From Acinetobacter lwoffii (GTDB taxonomy: Bacteria; Pseudomonadota; Gammaproteobacteria; Pseudomonadales; Moraxellaceae): a stretch of 53,800 nucleotides of DNA. Location: assembly GCA_013530545.1 (NCBI GenBank), contig SPVA01000014.1, positions 1-53,800 on the forward strand, written 5' to 3'. Made by a program: the position numbers and the translations under genes. Shown here one piece after another: positions 16,974-25,988 of the stretch. The notes beneath the pieces were generated by a model, which did no database searches, was not told where the DNA came from, and worked only from the letters and a program-made list of their open reading frames with translations. The first letter of the stretch is position 1, and the number at the start of each line of letters is the position of its first letter.

Positions 16974-18344
16974 ATGTCTGATTTTAATCAATCTCCTCCT
17001 TCTAAAGATCAACTCGACCTGGTATACGGTCTCGAAGATCGACCAAAACCACTGATTGCTTTTTTAGCTGCATTCCAGCATTTATTAGCGATTATTGTCC
17101 CGATTGTGACCCCTGGCCTGCTGATTTGTTTAGCGCTCGGTGTTTCCAAAGAAGACACCAACATGATTTTGTCCATGTCCTTGGTGATCTCGGGCATCGC
17201 AACTTTTTTACAGTCTAAAAAAGTCGGACCTTTTGGTGCCGGTCTGCTGATTGTCCAAGGAACCAGCTTTAACTTTATCGGTCCAATTATTGGTATTGGT
17301 TCAGCCATGGTGGCTGCAGGTACACCTGTAGAAGCAGTAATGGCTTCTATTTTTGGTGTGGTGATTGCAGGTGCATTTATTGAAATGGGCGTGTCACAAA
17401 TTCTGCCTTGGATCAAAAAACTGATTACACCGCTGGTGACCGGGATTGTCGTGCTGCTGATTGGTTTGACCTTAATTAAAGAAGGTTTAATCAGTATGGG
17501 CGGTGGTTATCAGGCCATGAGCGATAAAACTTTTGCCAATGCTGACAACCTGATCATGTCTTGTACCGTCTTGGCGTTGATTATTATTCTGAACCGTATC
17601 CGGATTACCTGGGTAAAAAGTTCTGCCATTTTGATCGCCCTGATCTGTGGTTATGTTCTGGCGGGCTTTATGGGGCATCTGGATTTCTCTGGTCTAAAAG
17701 ATGCACCGTTGGTACAGATTCCAACCCCAATGCATTTCGGTTTAAGCTTCTCCTGGAGCCTGTTTATTCCGATGGCATTCATTTACCTGGTGACGTCTTT
17801 AGAAGCGATTGGTGATATCACTGCGACTTCAAAGCTTTCCAACCAGCCAGTTGATGGTCCAAAATGGATGCAGCGCATTAAAGGCGGTGTACTGGTGAAT
17901 GGCGCGAATTCATTCCTTGCCGGTATTTTTAACACCTTCCCGAGTTCAGTATTTGCACAGAACAATGGTGTAATTCAGTTGACGGGTGTAGCGAGTCGTT
18001 ATGTCGGCATCTGGATTGCTGCTTTGCTGGTTATTCTTGGTTTGTTGCCTGCAGTTGCTGGTATTATTCAGGCCGTTCCGCAAGCGGTACTGGGTGGTGC
18101 AGTGATGGTGATGTTTGGTGCAGTCGCAGCCTCTGGTATTAACATTCTGTCTGGTGTCCATCTGGACCGTCGTGCCCTGCTGATTATTGCGATTTCATTA
18201 GCACTGGGTTTAGGTGTTGCACAAGTTCCACAAATTCTTGAACATCTTCCTGAGTTATTCCGTAATATCTTTAGCTCAGGCGTTGCTACTGGTGGTATCG
18301 CTGCCCTTATTCTGAATGTAGTACTTCCTGAAACAAAGAAGTAA
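16974..18344 (+). CDS. NCS2-family xanthine/purine permease
   Basis: A proton-coupled nucleobase transporter of the inner membrane, 456 residues, with about 14 hydrophobic segments. The TM8 motif S-L-E-A-I-G-D-I-T-A-T-S and the TM10 motif Q-N-N-G-V-I-Q-L-T-G-V-A-S-R-Y-V-G are those of the XanP/XanQ purine branch rather than of the uracil carrier UraA. The substrate is therefore most likely xanthine or uric acid. It is monogenic and is followed by a hairpin before rsmC. Confidence 0.85.
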   Translation: MSDFNQSPPSKDQLDLVYGLEDRPKPLIAFLAAFQHLLAIIVPIVTPGLLICLALGVSKEDTNMILSMSLVISGIATFLQSKKVGPFGAGLLIVQGTSFNFIGPIIGIGSAMVAAGTPVEAVMASIFGVVIAGAFIEMGVSQILPWIKKLITPLVTGIVVLLIGLTLIKEGLISMGGGYQAMSDKTFANADNLIMSCTVLALIIILNRIRITWVKSSAILIALICGYVLAGFMGHLDFSGLKDAPLVQIPTPMHFGLSFSWSLFIPMAFIYLVTSLEAIGDITATSKLSNQPVDGPKWMQRIKGGVLVNGANSFLAGIFNTFPSSVFAQNNGVIQLTGVASRYVGIWIAALLVILGLLPAVAGIIQAVPQAVLGGAVMVMFGAVAASGINILSGVHLDRRALLIIAISLALGLGVAQVPQILEHLPELFRNIFSSGVATGGIAALILNVVLPETKK

Positions 18345-18358
18345 TTTCATGTCCAAAG

Positions 18359-18389
18359 AACACTGTCTAGGTCAGACTTAGGCAGTGTT
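18359..18389 (+). terminator. Hairpin between the purine permease gene and rsmC
   Basis: The stem aacactgtctagg / cttaggcagtgtt includes G-U pairs and is followed by atttatatt rather than a clean T run. It may be a weak terminator or an RNA-processing stem. Confidence 0.5.
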
Positions 18390-18410
18390 ATTTATATTGG
18401 AGAGATACCT

Positions 18411-19445
18411 ATGGATCCTAAAAGCGAAGTTTTATTAAGACAATATGATTTTTTGTCGGGTCGCATCTTACTGATTAATGCACCAACAGATGATCTGCTC
18501 GCTGAATTCGATGCCTCTATCAATCCGGCTGTCTGGACATGGAATTTTAATGATTTTCAATATTTCCAGTCACAACAAGCAGATGTGCATTTTGGTGCAG
18601 AGATACCTGAAGCTGAGTTTGATCAGGCCGTTATTTTTGTACCCAAGTCTAAAGAACTGTTGAATTATTTACTGCACACTGTGGCAGCACAGCTTAAACC
18701 GGGTAGCAGTGTTTTTCTGGTCGGTGAAAAGAAAGGCGGGATAGAACGCGCAGCCAAACAGTTGCAGCCTTTTGGTAAAACACTCAAACTTGACAGCGCG
18801 CGTCATTGCCAGCTTTGGCAATTGGTTCTAGAACATACGGTCGAGAAAAAAGCACTTGCAGACTGGGCACAGCGTTATACCGTATCGACACCAAATGGCG
18901 ACCTGAATATTTGTGCACTTCCAGGCGTCTTTAGTCAAAACCGTTTGGATGTAGGAACTGCCACCCTATTACCTTATTTGTCACAAGTTACTTCAGGTAA
19001 GATTGCCGACTTTGGTTGTGGCGCAGGTGTAATTAGTGCGTATCTGGCAAAGTTGAATCCGAAAAACCGGATTTTTGCCATGGATGTCGATGCCTTTGCA
19101 CTGGCTTCTACGCAAATGACCTTTGCAGAAAACCAGCTCACTCCTGAACAGATTGAAATCAAAGCGGTTACTGGTATTGAGGATGCACCCTTGTTCCTGC
19201 ATGCTATTGTCAGTAATCCGCCTTTTCATATGGGAATCGAGACCGATTACACGGCAAGTGAAACCTTGTGTAAAACCTCGCGTCGTCATTTAAAATCAGG
19301 CGGCGAGCTTTGGATCGTGGCCAACCGTTTCTTGAACTATCCGACCCTGATTGAACAAAACTTTGGTCGCTGCACAGTGAAAGCGGATCAACAAGGCTTT
19401 AAAGTGCTCTTCGCCAGCACTCAAAAAAATGTTAAGGAATCATGA
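18411..19445 (+). CDS. rsmC: 16S rRNA m2G1207 methyltransferase RsmC
   Basis: It methylates G1207 of 16S rRNA in the 30S subunit using S-adenosylmethionine. It has the usual two-domain build: a degenerate N-terminal methyltransferase-like half and a catalytic C-terminal half with A-D-F-G-C-G-A-G (SAM site) and the N-P-P-F-H motif of N2-guanine methyltransferases. The late [20 protein letters not shown] block is typical of RsmC. Its stop overlaps the lysP start. Confidence 0.93.
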   Translation: MDPKSEVLLRQYDFLSGRILLINAPTDDLLAEFDASINPAVWTWNFNDFQYFQSQQADVHFGAEIPEAEFDQAVIFVPKSKELLNYLLHTVAAQLKPGSSVFLVGEKKGGIERAAKQLQPFGKTLKLDSARHCQLWQLVLEHTVEKKALADWAQRYTVSTPNGDLNICALPGVFSQNRLDVGTATLLPYLSQVTSGKIADFGCGAGVISAYLAKLNPKNRIFAMDVDAFALASTQMTFAENQLTPEQIEIKAVTGIEDAPLFLHAIVSNPPFHMGIETDYTASETLCKTSRRHLKSGGELWIVANRFLNYPTLIEQNFGRCTVKADQQGFKVLFASTQKNVKES

Positions 19446-20908
19446 TGAGCGAAACGCAAAACACGATGCAGCTGCAGCGTAAGCTGGGTGCTCGTCATCT
19501 GAATATGATCGCCATTGGCGGATCAATTGGTACAGGTCTATTCCTGGCCTCAGGGGCGACCATTGCCAACGCTGGACCAGGCGGTGCACTACTTGCATAT
19601 GTACTGATTGGGATCATGATTTATTTCTTGATGACCAGTCTAGGCGAGCTTGCCACACATAACCCGACCTCAGGTGCATTCTTCACTTACGGCACTAAAT
19701 ATGTCGAGGGTGGTTTTGGTTTCGCTCTGGGCTGGAACTACTGGTACAACTGGGCCATTACCGTAGCTTTTGAGCTGGTTGCCGTTCAGTTCATTATGAA
19801 ATTCTGGTTTCCCGATATACCGGGCGTGTACTGGAGCGCCATTTTCCTTGCCATTATTTTCGGGATTAATGCCCTGACGGTAAAAGGCTTTGGCGAATCT
19901 GAATTTTTCTTTTCTCTGGTGAAAGTTCTCGCGATCATTGCTTTTATCATCATCGGAATCTGGATGATCGTGAAGATCATGCTCACCCCGGGTGCGGAAG
20001 CATTTGCCAACTGGAGCATTGGTGATGCACCCTTTGTCGGTGGTTTCCAGGCATTAATTGGCGTGGCGATGATTGCCGGATTCTCCTTCCAGGGTACCGA
20101 AATGGTCGGTGTGGCGGCAGGTGAATCGAAAGATCCAAAGAAAACCATCCCGGTGGCCATCAAACAGATTTTCTGGCGTATCCTGTTGTTTTATATTGTG
20201 TGTATTTTCATTATCGGCACCTTGATTGCCTATAATGACCCACGTTTATTACAGGCCGCTGCAGCAGATAATATTGCGCTTTCGCCATTTACCCTACTCT
20301 ATGAAAAAGCCGGTTTTGCCTTTGCCGCCAGTATCATGAATGCAGTGATCCTGACAGCCATTCTATCTGCAGGTAACTCGGGCATGTATTCATCTACCCG
20401 TATGCTGTTTAATATGGCGCGTAAAGGTAGTGCACCTAAAATGTTCGCGCGTCTGGACCCGCGTGGTGTGCCAATGAATGCACTCTATGCCACTACGGCG
20501 ATCGCAGCTCTATGCTTCCTGACTACTTTCTTTGGTGAACAGGAAGTCTTTAACTGGCTGCTAAACATGTCAGGGATGTGTGGCTTTATTGTCTGGCTCG
20601 GGATTGCAATTTCGCATTACCGCTTCCGCAAAGGTTATTTGGCTCAAGGTTATAAACTGGAAGATCTGGCTTATCGCGCTAAATTCTTTCCTTTTGCTCC
20701 TTGGTTTGCATTTATCCTGTGTGCGATTGTTGTTCTCGGACAGAACTATCAGGATGTTTTGGCCGGTCAATGGATGGGTGTATTATCGACCTATATCAGT
20801 ATTCCGCTATTCCTAGCGATTTGGTTCGGCTACAAATGGAAGAAAAAAACCAAACTGGTCTCTTATCAAGAGATGGATGTGCAGCCGATGAAACTTGATC
20901 AGGAATAA
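19442..20908 (+). CDS. lysP: Lysine-specific permease LysP
   Basis: An APC-superfamily amino acid:H+ symporter of 488 residues with about 12 membrane segments. The N-terminal [13 protein letters not shown], the [15 protein letters not shown] block, G-F-S-F-Q-G-T-E, and S-A-G-N-S-G-M-Y match E. coli LysP closely along the whole chain. Two start codons stand in tandem (ATGATG at 19442). The first overlaps the rsmC stop, so the two genes are probably cotranslated. It is followed by a strong terminator. Confidence 0.9.
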   Translation: MMSETQNTMQLQRKLGARHLNMIAIGGSIGTGLFLASGATIANAGPGGALLAYVLIGIMIYFLMTSLGELATHNPTSGAFFTYGTKYVEGGFGFALGWNYWYNWAITVAFELVAVQFIMKFWFPDIPGVYWSAIFLAIIFGINALTVKGFGESEFFFSLVKVLAIIAFIIIGIWMIVKIMLTPGAEAFANWSIGDAPFVGGFQALIGVAMIAGFSFQGTEMVGVAAGESKDPKKTIPVAIKQIFWRILLFYIVCIFIIGTLIAYNDPRLLQAAAADNIALSPFTLLYEKAGFAFAASIMNAVILTAILSAGNSGMYSSTRMLFNMARKGSAPKMFARLDPRGVPMNALYATTAIAALCFLTTFFGEQEVFNWLLNMSGMCGFIVWLGIAISHYRFRKGYLAQGYKLEDLAYRAKFFPFAPWFAFILCAIVVLGQNYQDVLAGQWMGVLSTYISIPLFLAIWFGYKWKKKTKLVSYQEMDVQPMKLDQE

Positions 20909-20921
20909 AAAATTATTCATT

Positions 20922-20951
20922 AAAAAAATCAGCTTACGGGCTGATTTTTTA
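20922..20951. terminator. Bidirectional terminator
   Basis: The stem aaaatcagc / gctgatttt has A and T flanks and lies between lysP and the converging C39-like gene. Confidence 0.8.
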
Positions 20952-20960
20952 TTTCTTGAA

Positions 20961-21512
20961 TTAACTATGACGCATCACAAAATTGCGATCATCAATCACA
21001 ATCACTTGCTGGCAAATTCCTTCTGCTTGACGCTGCTGCTCAAATACCTGGGCTGGCATAGCATCAAAACTGTCAAAGAAACTGATTTCGTTCTCATCGA
21101 TTGTATAGATCAGTGAATGATTGCCTACCCCGTCTAAGGTATCGTAGAACACAATCACAAAACGTCCTGCTTCTACATTTTCCTGAATTTCTGCATAAGA
21201 CAATGGCTGTTCTATAACAGGAATATTTAAGCGATGTGCTTGTTGATAAAACTCAAGCTCAACCGGCTGTTTGTCTGCATCATATTCACTAAAAAAAGTG
21301 ACATCCAGTCCTAAGGTCCGCAAAGCAACAGCAAGGGCAATAGTTGAAGTTCCCATCTCGGGATCATGGCGACAGAGCTGAACCAAGTCCGGAATATGCA
21401 GATCAATCCCATAATGATGAAAAATCATCCAAATCGAAAAAATTCCGCTATTGGCTTCCAGATTTTGCAAGTCTTCAGGAATTTCGACACTCATATTTTT
21501 ACTCAACGACAT
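20961..21512 (-). CDS. Peptidase C39-like protein lacking the catalytic cysteine
   Basis: The layout is that of a papain-fold C39-like domain. The start (about residues 14-35) reads N-S-G-I-F-S-I-W-M-I-F-H-H-Y-G where active members have C-G-x-x-x-L-x-M-x-x-x-x-Y-G. The later G-N-H132-S-L-I-Y and F-F-D147-S-F supply the usual His and Asp. Position 22 is Ser instead of Cys, so proteolysis is unlikely unless Ser acts in its place. There is no signal peptide or transporter domain. It is monocistronic. A binding or regulatory function is inferred, and the assignment rests on motif layout only. Confidence 0.6.
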   Translation of the reverse strand: MSLSKNMSVEIPEDLQNLEANSGIFSIWMIFHHYGIDLHIPDLVQLCRHDPEMGTSTIALAVALRTLGLDVTFFSEYDADKQPVELEFYQQAHRLNIPVIEQPLSYAEIQENVEAGRFVIVFYDTLDGVGNHSLIYTIDENEISFFDSFDAMPAQVFEQQRQAEGICQQVIVIDDRNFVMRHS

Positions 21513-21547
21513 CTTAACAGGCTAAGTGTAGTCAAAATACAGACACA

Positions 21548-21577
21548 AAAAAAGCAGCTCCGAAGAGCTGCCTTTTT
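21548..21577 (-). terminator. Terminator of ompA
   Basis: The stem aaagcagctc / gagctgccttt has a cgaa loop and lies directly after the ompA stop. Confidence 0.85.
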
Positions 21578-21597
21578 AATGAGTGTTCAATAATGAA

Positions 21598-22647
21598 TTA
21601 TTGAGCAACTGGTTGTTCAGCTAAAACAGTACGGCTACCAGTGATTGTCGCGAATACACGACGGTTCATAGCACGACCTTCTTTAGTGTTGTTGTCTGCA
21701 ATCGGTTGATCCCAAGCAAAACCTTGAGTAGACAAGCGAGATGCATCAACATTGTATTCATTTACAAGCGAAGATTTAACAGAGTTAGCACGTGCTAGAG
21801 ATAAACGTTCGTTTAGTGCACGTGGACCAGTGTTGTCAGTGTGACCTTCGATACGAGCAGTAGCGTTTGGATATTCAACTAGCTTCTCAGCAACTTTAGC
21901 GATTTCTGGTTTGTATTGATCTTTGATGTTTGATTTGTTTGTATCAAAGAACACACGAAGTTCCATGTTCAGGTCTTCAGTCAACTCTTGTGGCGCTGGA
22001 GCAACTGGAGTTACAGGCTCAACTGGAGCAACTTCAACTACTGGAGCAGCTGGTTTCAGACGACCACCTAGAACAACATTAAGACCAGCTAATGCTGTGT
22101 AGTTCCAGAATTTTTCGTCAAAGTGGTAAGTACCACGAGCTTCAGTACGTAGCGCTAAGGCATCGTTGATGTGCCAGAATGCACCCACACCAGCATTACC
22201 TAGAGTACCTTCTTCTTCATTACCGCGAGTACCGCGTGGCACACCTTCAAATTCGTATTTGTAGTGACCCGCACCTAGAAGCATGTATGGCTTCACTTTG
22301 CTGTCATAGTTACCAGTAAATACGTCAGAAGTTGCGTAGAAGTTACCTGCAATATTTTGGCCTTTGTATTCTGCACCTTCAGCAGCACCGTCAACATCGC
22401 CCTTTACTTGGCTATATTCAGCTTCAAAACCTAACCAAGGAGTTAATTCAACACCAATAGCAGCACCTACGAATAAATCGTCTTGTAATTCAGGACTACT
22501 AGTAAGTTCGCCATCATTACCGTTATTATTGTGCTGGGTGTCTTGGAATGTATAACCTAACATCAACGGAGTAACAGTTACGCCTGCATTTGCAGCAGCA
22601 AAAGGTGCAGCTACAAGCATAGCTAAAGCAATACGACTCATTTTCAT
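21598..22647 (-). CDS. ompA: Outer-membrane protein OmpA
   Basis: The major Acinetobacter OmpA: an eight-strand barrel that anchors to peptidoglycan and forms slow porin channels. The precursor (349 residues from the ATG at 22647) begins with a signal peptide cut after A-N-A. The barrel (about residues 22-200) is followed by a Pro/Val/Ala hinge ([11 protein letters not shown]) and an OmpA_C domain with [18 protein letters not shown] and N-E-R-L-S-L-A-R-A that binds diaminopimelate. The start is fixed by a near-perfect GGAGGAT ribosome site. The ATG at 22704 is too far upstream. Confidence 0.96.
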   Translation of the reverse strand: MKMSRIALAMLVAAPFAAANAGVTVTPLMLGYTFQDTQHNNNGNDGELTSSPELQDDLFVGAAIGVELTPWLGFEAEYSQVKGDVDGAAEGAEYKGQNIAGNFYATSDVFTGNYDSKVKPYMLLGAGHYKYEFEGVPRGTRGNEEEGTLGNAGVGAFWHINDALALRTEARGTYHFDEKFWNYTALAGLNVVLGGRLKPAAPVVEVAPVEPVTPVAPAPQELTEDLNMELRVFFDTNKSNIKDQYKPEIAKVAEKLVEYPNATARIEGHTDNTGPRALNERLSLARANSVKSSLVNEYNVDASRLSTQGFAWDQPIADNNTKEGRAMNRRVFATITGSRTVLAEQPVAQ

Positions 22648-23022
22648 GGATTTATCCTCCAGAGATAAAAATTGTTGTTCAAGCTCAAGCCCGCAATAGG
22701 CCATCCTGAGATAGGCTTTTTATTACCCCAGTTTTATTCTTAAGCTATTCACATGGCATCATACAAACACTTTATTATTTTTCCAAGTGCTTGATTAATT
22801 TAATCAAGTAAATTATTGACAAAATTACTTACAATTTCCGTTGTAATTCGGTAACTTTTTACTCAATTTTTTATTCTGAATACCCTATGGTGATTGCCAA
22901 TTATTTTTTAATCACTTTCTTGAAACTTAAGTAAGGACTGATTACTCGGCTCCACAAAGCATAAAAAACGTATAATTAATAACATCTTTATTATAAAAAT
23001 AATATATAAATCAGGTAACTCT
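22648..23022. other. Intergenic region between ompA and the fimT-like gene
   Basis: About 375 AT-rich bases between divergent genes. It holds the ompA leader and promoter. Apart from the palindrome at 22790-22808 I see no gene or RNA. Confidence 0.55.
22790..22808. promoter_or_regulatory. Palindrome upstream of ompA
   Basis: cttgattaatttaatcaag is a near-perfect 19-bp palindrome about 145 bases upstream of the ompA start codon. A TTGACA lies just to its right on the plus strand. The half-site spacing does not fit the FNR/ANR consensus. No regulator can be named. Confidence 0.35.
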
Positions 23023-23544
23023 ATGTATAAAAAAATAACAAGAGCATTCACTATTGTTGAGTTAATTATCTGTATTGCAATGATTGCAATTCTGGTCAGT
23101 ATCGCCCTACCGTACTTCCATGACTATCGATCCAAACAGGAAGCCAAAAATATTCCGATCAAATTATCTCAAATTAATCGCTATGCACGCAGCCAGGCTG
23201 CAGTGTTTCATCAAAATATTGTAATCTGCCCGAGCCAAGATTCTCTCAGTTGCCAAGCCAATCAATGGAACAAGAACATGCTGGTTTTTATTGATAAAAA
23301 TAAAAACAGGCAAGTGGATGTAGACGAACAAATTTTACATATTGATGCACTGAACCTCAAATACGGTAACCTAAGTTGGCGAGGAACTTTGAGTTTACCG
23401 AGTGTCACTTATCAAGCACATACTGCCTTGCCGATTGGTTCAAATGGTAGTTTCTATTATTGTTCTACCCATCTTTCTAGCCAACAGCGTATTGTACTCA
23501 GCAAAATGGGCCATATCAGGATTGAAAGTCTCTCATCTTGCTAA
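23023..23544 (+). CDS. FimT/GspH-like type IV pseudopilin
   Basis: A minor pilin-like protein of 173 residues. The type III signal is R7-A8|F9-T-I-V-E13-L with the +5 Glu required for assembly, but Ala stands at -1 where Gly is usual. A hydrophobic helix (about residues 11-32) ends in Y-F-H-D-Y-R-S-K. The globular part has two Cys pairs (C-P-S-Q-D-S-L-S-C and Y-C...S-S-C at the end) that could form disulfides. FimT-like pseudopilins act in pilus initiation and DNA binding during transformation. It is far from other pil genes in this window. Confidence 0.78.
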   Translation: MYKKITRAFTIVELIICIAMIAILVSIALPYFHDYRSKQEAKNIPIKLSQINRYARSQAAVFHQNIVICPSQDSLSCQANQWNKNMLVFIDKNKNRQVDVDEQILHIDALNLKYGNLSWRGTLSLPSVTYQAHTALPIGSNGSFYYCSTHLSSQQRIVLSKMGHIRIESLSSC

Positions 23545-23655
23545 CAGAACTATCCAGTTTATGCTTCGCTGCGATTAACGCTTCAATCCTGAGTTTTTTT
23601 CAATATACTGCTTAAGTTTGAAAAAATTGATTAAAACTCATACGGAGAGAGAACA

Positions 23656-24831
23656 ATGACTGACATCGTAATTGTCAATGGTGCACGTACAGCCATGGGT
23701 GGCTTTCAGGGTAGTCTTGCAAGTGTAACTGCGCCCGAACTGGGTGCGGTCACCATTAAAGAAGCCATTGCCCGTGCGGGTCTGCAACCAACAGATATTG
23801 AAGAAGTCATTATGGGTTGTGTACTTCCGGCAGGCTTAAAACAAGGCCCCGCACGTCAAGCAATGCGTCAAGCTGGTCTTCCAGATTCTACTGGCGCTGT
23901 AACCATTAATAAATTATGTGGTTCAGGCATGAAAGCCGTCATGCAAGCTGCAGATATGATTAAAGCCGGTTCTGCAAATATCGTGGTTGCAGGTGGCATG
24001 GAATCCATGACCAATGCTCCTTATGTATTGCCAAAAGCACGTGGCGGTTTCCGTATGGGTCACGGTGAAATCAAGGACCATATGTTTCTGGATGGCTTGG
24101 AAGATGCTGAAACAGGTCGCTTGATGGGTTCATTTGCCCAAGATATGGCAAATACCAAAGGTTATAGCCGTGAGCAAATGGATGATTTTGCGATTCGCTC
24201 ATTAAAACGTGCGCAAACTGCGGTCAATGAAGGCTACTTTGCTGATGAAATCGTGCCTGTAACAGTTAAAACCCGCAAAGGCGATGTGGTCGTTGATAAA
24301 GATGAGCAACCATTTAATGCCAACATCGATAAAATTCCAACTTTACGTCCAGCGTTTGCTAAAGACGGTACGATTACAGCGGCTAATGCCAGCTCGATTT
24401 CAGATGGCGCATCCGCTCTGGTCATTACTTCAGCTGACAATGCAGCAGCAAAAGGCTTAAATCCTTTAGCCAAAATTGTTGCTTATGCTTCGAATTCTCA
24501 ACATCCATCTGAATTTACCATTGCTCCAGTCGGTGCAATCCAGAAAGTACTGGATAAAACCGGATGGACCGCTTCTGATGTCGATCTTTGGGAAATCAAT
24601 GAAGCCTTTGCCATGGTCACCATGTGCCCAATGGATGAGTTCAAGCTAGACCCTGAAAAAGTCAACATCAATGGTGGTGCATGTGCTCTCGGCCATCCTG
24701 TGGGTTCTACCGGTTCACGTATTATCCTGACTTTGATTCATGCACTAAAACGTACCGGTGGAAAAAAAGGGATTGCTGCATTGTGTATCGGTGGTGGTGA
24801 AGCGACTGCTGTAGCGATTGAATTACTGTAA
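23656..24831 (+). CDS. atoB: Acetyl-CoA acetyltransferase (thiolase II)
   Basis: It condenses two acetyl-CoA, or cleaves acetoacetyl-CoA, in the cytoplasm. The 391-residue chain has the nucleophile in N-K-L-C88-G-S-G, N-E-A-F-A, G-H-P-V-G-S-T-G with the catalytic His, and the second Cys in C-I-G-G-G-E. It is monocistronic. The atoB symbol is the nearest fit. It could equally serve polyhydroxyalkanoate or leucine catabolism. Confidence 0.85.
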   Translation: MTDIVIVNGARTAMGGFQGSLASVTAPELGAVTIKEAIARAGLQPTDIEEVIMGCVLPAGLKQGPARQAMRQAGLPDSTGAVTINKLCGSGMKAVMQAADMIKAGSANIVVAGGMESMTNAPYVLPKARGGFRMGHGEIKDHMFLDGLEDAETGRLMGSFAQDMANTKGYSREQMDDFAIRSLKRAQTAVNEGYFADEIVPVTVKTRKGDVVVDKDEQPFNANIDKIPTLRPAFAKDGTITAANASSISDGASALVITSADNAAAKGLNPLAKIVAYASNSQHPSEFTIAPVGAIQKVLDKTGWTASDVDLWEINEAFAMVTMCPMDEFKLDPEKVNINGGACALGHPVGSTGSRIILTLIHALKRTGGKKGIAALCIGGGEATAVAIELL

Positions 24832-24837
24832 CCTCTT

Positions 24838-24872
24838 TCCTCACCCCATCCCTCTCCCATAAGGAGAGGGAG
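24838..24872. repeat. Short palindromic intergenic repeat
   Basis: ccctctcc-cataa-ggagaggg followed by agtt. The word ggagggagtt / ggagagggagtt is shared with the repeats at 1661 and 14292, so it may be a degenerate member of the same dispersed class. Confidence 0.4.
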
Positions 24873-24874
24873 TT

Positions 24875-24904
24875 AAAAATCCTCCTAATCTGGAGGATTT
24901 TTTT
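24875..24904 (+). terminator. Terminator of the thiolase gene
   Basis: The stem aaaatcctcc / ggaggatttt is followed by T residues. Confidence 0.8.
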
Positions 24905-24988
24905 CGCTTACATTTTGATAAAGCGTGCTCGCGCAAAATACCGCAAAGTGGCGTAGATTAAAGCAAGTAAATAAAAGGGAGTTCTCCC

Positions 24989-25438
24989 ATGCAACTGAAT
25001 CATTACCTCAATTTCCAAGGTCAGGCTGAAGCAGCCTTTAACTTTTATAAATCAGTTTTTGGCGGCGAATTTTCAAGTCTGAGTCGTTATGGTGACATGC
25101 CAGCTGAAGAAGGCGTCAAGCTATCAGAAGCGGATAAAAATAAAATCCTGCATATCTCACTTCCTATCAATGAATTTACAGAACTGATGGCATCCCATAC
25201 GAATGATCAATTTTGCGCGCAAACCAATACCATATTCACGCAAGGTAATAATCATTATATTTCCATTAACTTAGACGCCAGCGAACAAGCTGAAGTACAA
25301 CGACTTTTTAATGCTTTATCGGTGAATGGTCAAATTGAAATGCCGCTAGAAAAAACCTTTTGGGGCGCACTTTATGCTGCCTTTAGCGATCAGTTTGGAA
25401 TTCACTGGCTGATCAACTGTCAACTTGAAGAAAACTGA
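24989..25438 (+). CDS. VOC/PhnB-like glyoxalase-fold protein
   Basis: A 149-residue protein with the start L-N-F-Q-G-Q-A-E-A-A-F-N-F-Y-K-S-V-F-G-G and the end F-W-G-A-L-Y-A-A-F-S-D-Q-F-G-I-H-W, typical of PhnB/YjdN-type vicinal-oxygen-chelate proteins. A metal site is probable but its ligands are not obvious. The function of this group is unknown; some members are annotated wrongly as methyltransferases. The start follows a strong aaaaggga ribosome site. Confidence 0.8.
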   Translation: MQLNHYLNFQGQAEAAFNFYKSVFGGEFSSLSRYGDMPAEEGVKLSEADKNKILHISLPINEFTELMASHTNDQFCAQTNTIFTQGNNHYISINLDASEQAEVQRLFNALSVNGQIEMPLEKTFWGALYAAFSDQFGIHWLINCQLEEN

Positions 25439-25456
25439 AGGCTTTTATCAAGATAT

Positions 25457-25484
25457 AAAAAAGCCGGAATCAATCCGGCTTTTT
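25457..25484. terminator. Bidirectional terminator
   Basis: The stem aaaagccgga / tccggctttt lies between the VOC gene and the converging DUF934 gene. Confidence 0.85.
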
Positions 25485-25502
25485 GACAGCAACTTAATTA
25501 AA

Positions 25503-25988
25503 TTAAGCACCTGTTTGATAATGTGCCTGCGCAACCGCAGTTGATGCCTGGTACGGATTTCTGAAATCATTCAAACCAGCAGCAGCTTCCTGAATATCCT
25601 TACCTTCTTTAATCACAAAAGTATCGAAACCAGAACGCTTCATGTAATTCAGTACATCTTTGAATACATCTCCAGTAGCACGCAGTTCGCCCTGGAAACC
25701 CTGGCGACGAAGAAGTGCTGCAAATGAATAACCACGGCCATCATTAAAACCGGCAAACTCGATAAAGATTGCGTCTAGCTGGTCCAGTGGAAATTCATGG
25801 TTTTCAGGAGAAGCATCGACGGTTAAGTACAATGCTTTTTTACCTGATATATTGGCAATCTGGTCTAACTGTTCCACAGTCAGAACCACATCGCCCTGTG
25901 GCAAAACACCATCTTCACCAACTAATTGGTATGTGTTGTCTGCAATCGTGCCATCTTTAGAGAGCACTTGAAGTGCGGTATTAAGCAT
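25503..25988 (-). CDS. DUF934 protein, sulfite-reduction accessory
   Basis: A 161-residue cytoplasmic protein of the DUF934 family, recognised by its length, by F-N-D-G-R-G-Y-S-F-A-A-L-L-R and by L-R-A-T-G-D-V-F-K-D-V-L. Family members sit directly behind cysI in many proteobacteria and are thought to help siroheme sulfite reduction, perhaps as an electron-transfer or assembly partner. The ATG at 25988 overlaps the cysI stop by eight bases and follows AAGGAGCG, so it is translationally coupled. The upstream extension of the frame lies within cysI. Confidence 0.82.
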   Translation of the reverse strand: MLNTALQVLSKDGTIADNTYQLVGEDGVLPQGDVVLTVEQLDQIANISGKKALYLTVDASPENHEFPLDQLDAIFIEFAGFNDGRGYSFAALLRRQGFQGELRATGDVFKDVLNYMKRSGFDTFVIKEGKDIQEAAAGLNDFRNPYQASTAVAQAHYQTGA

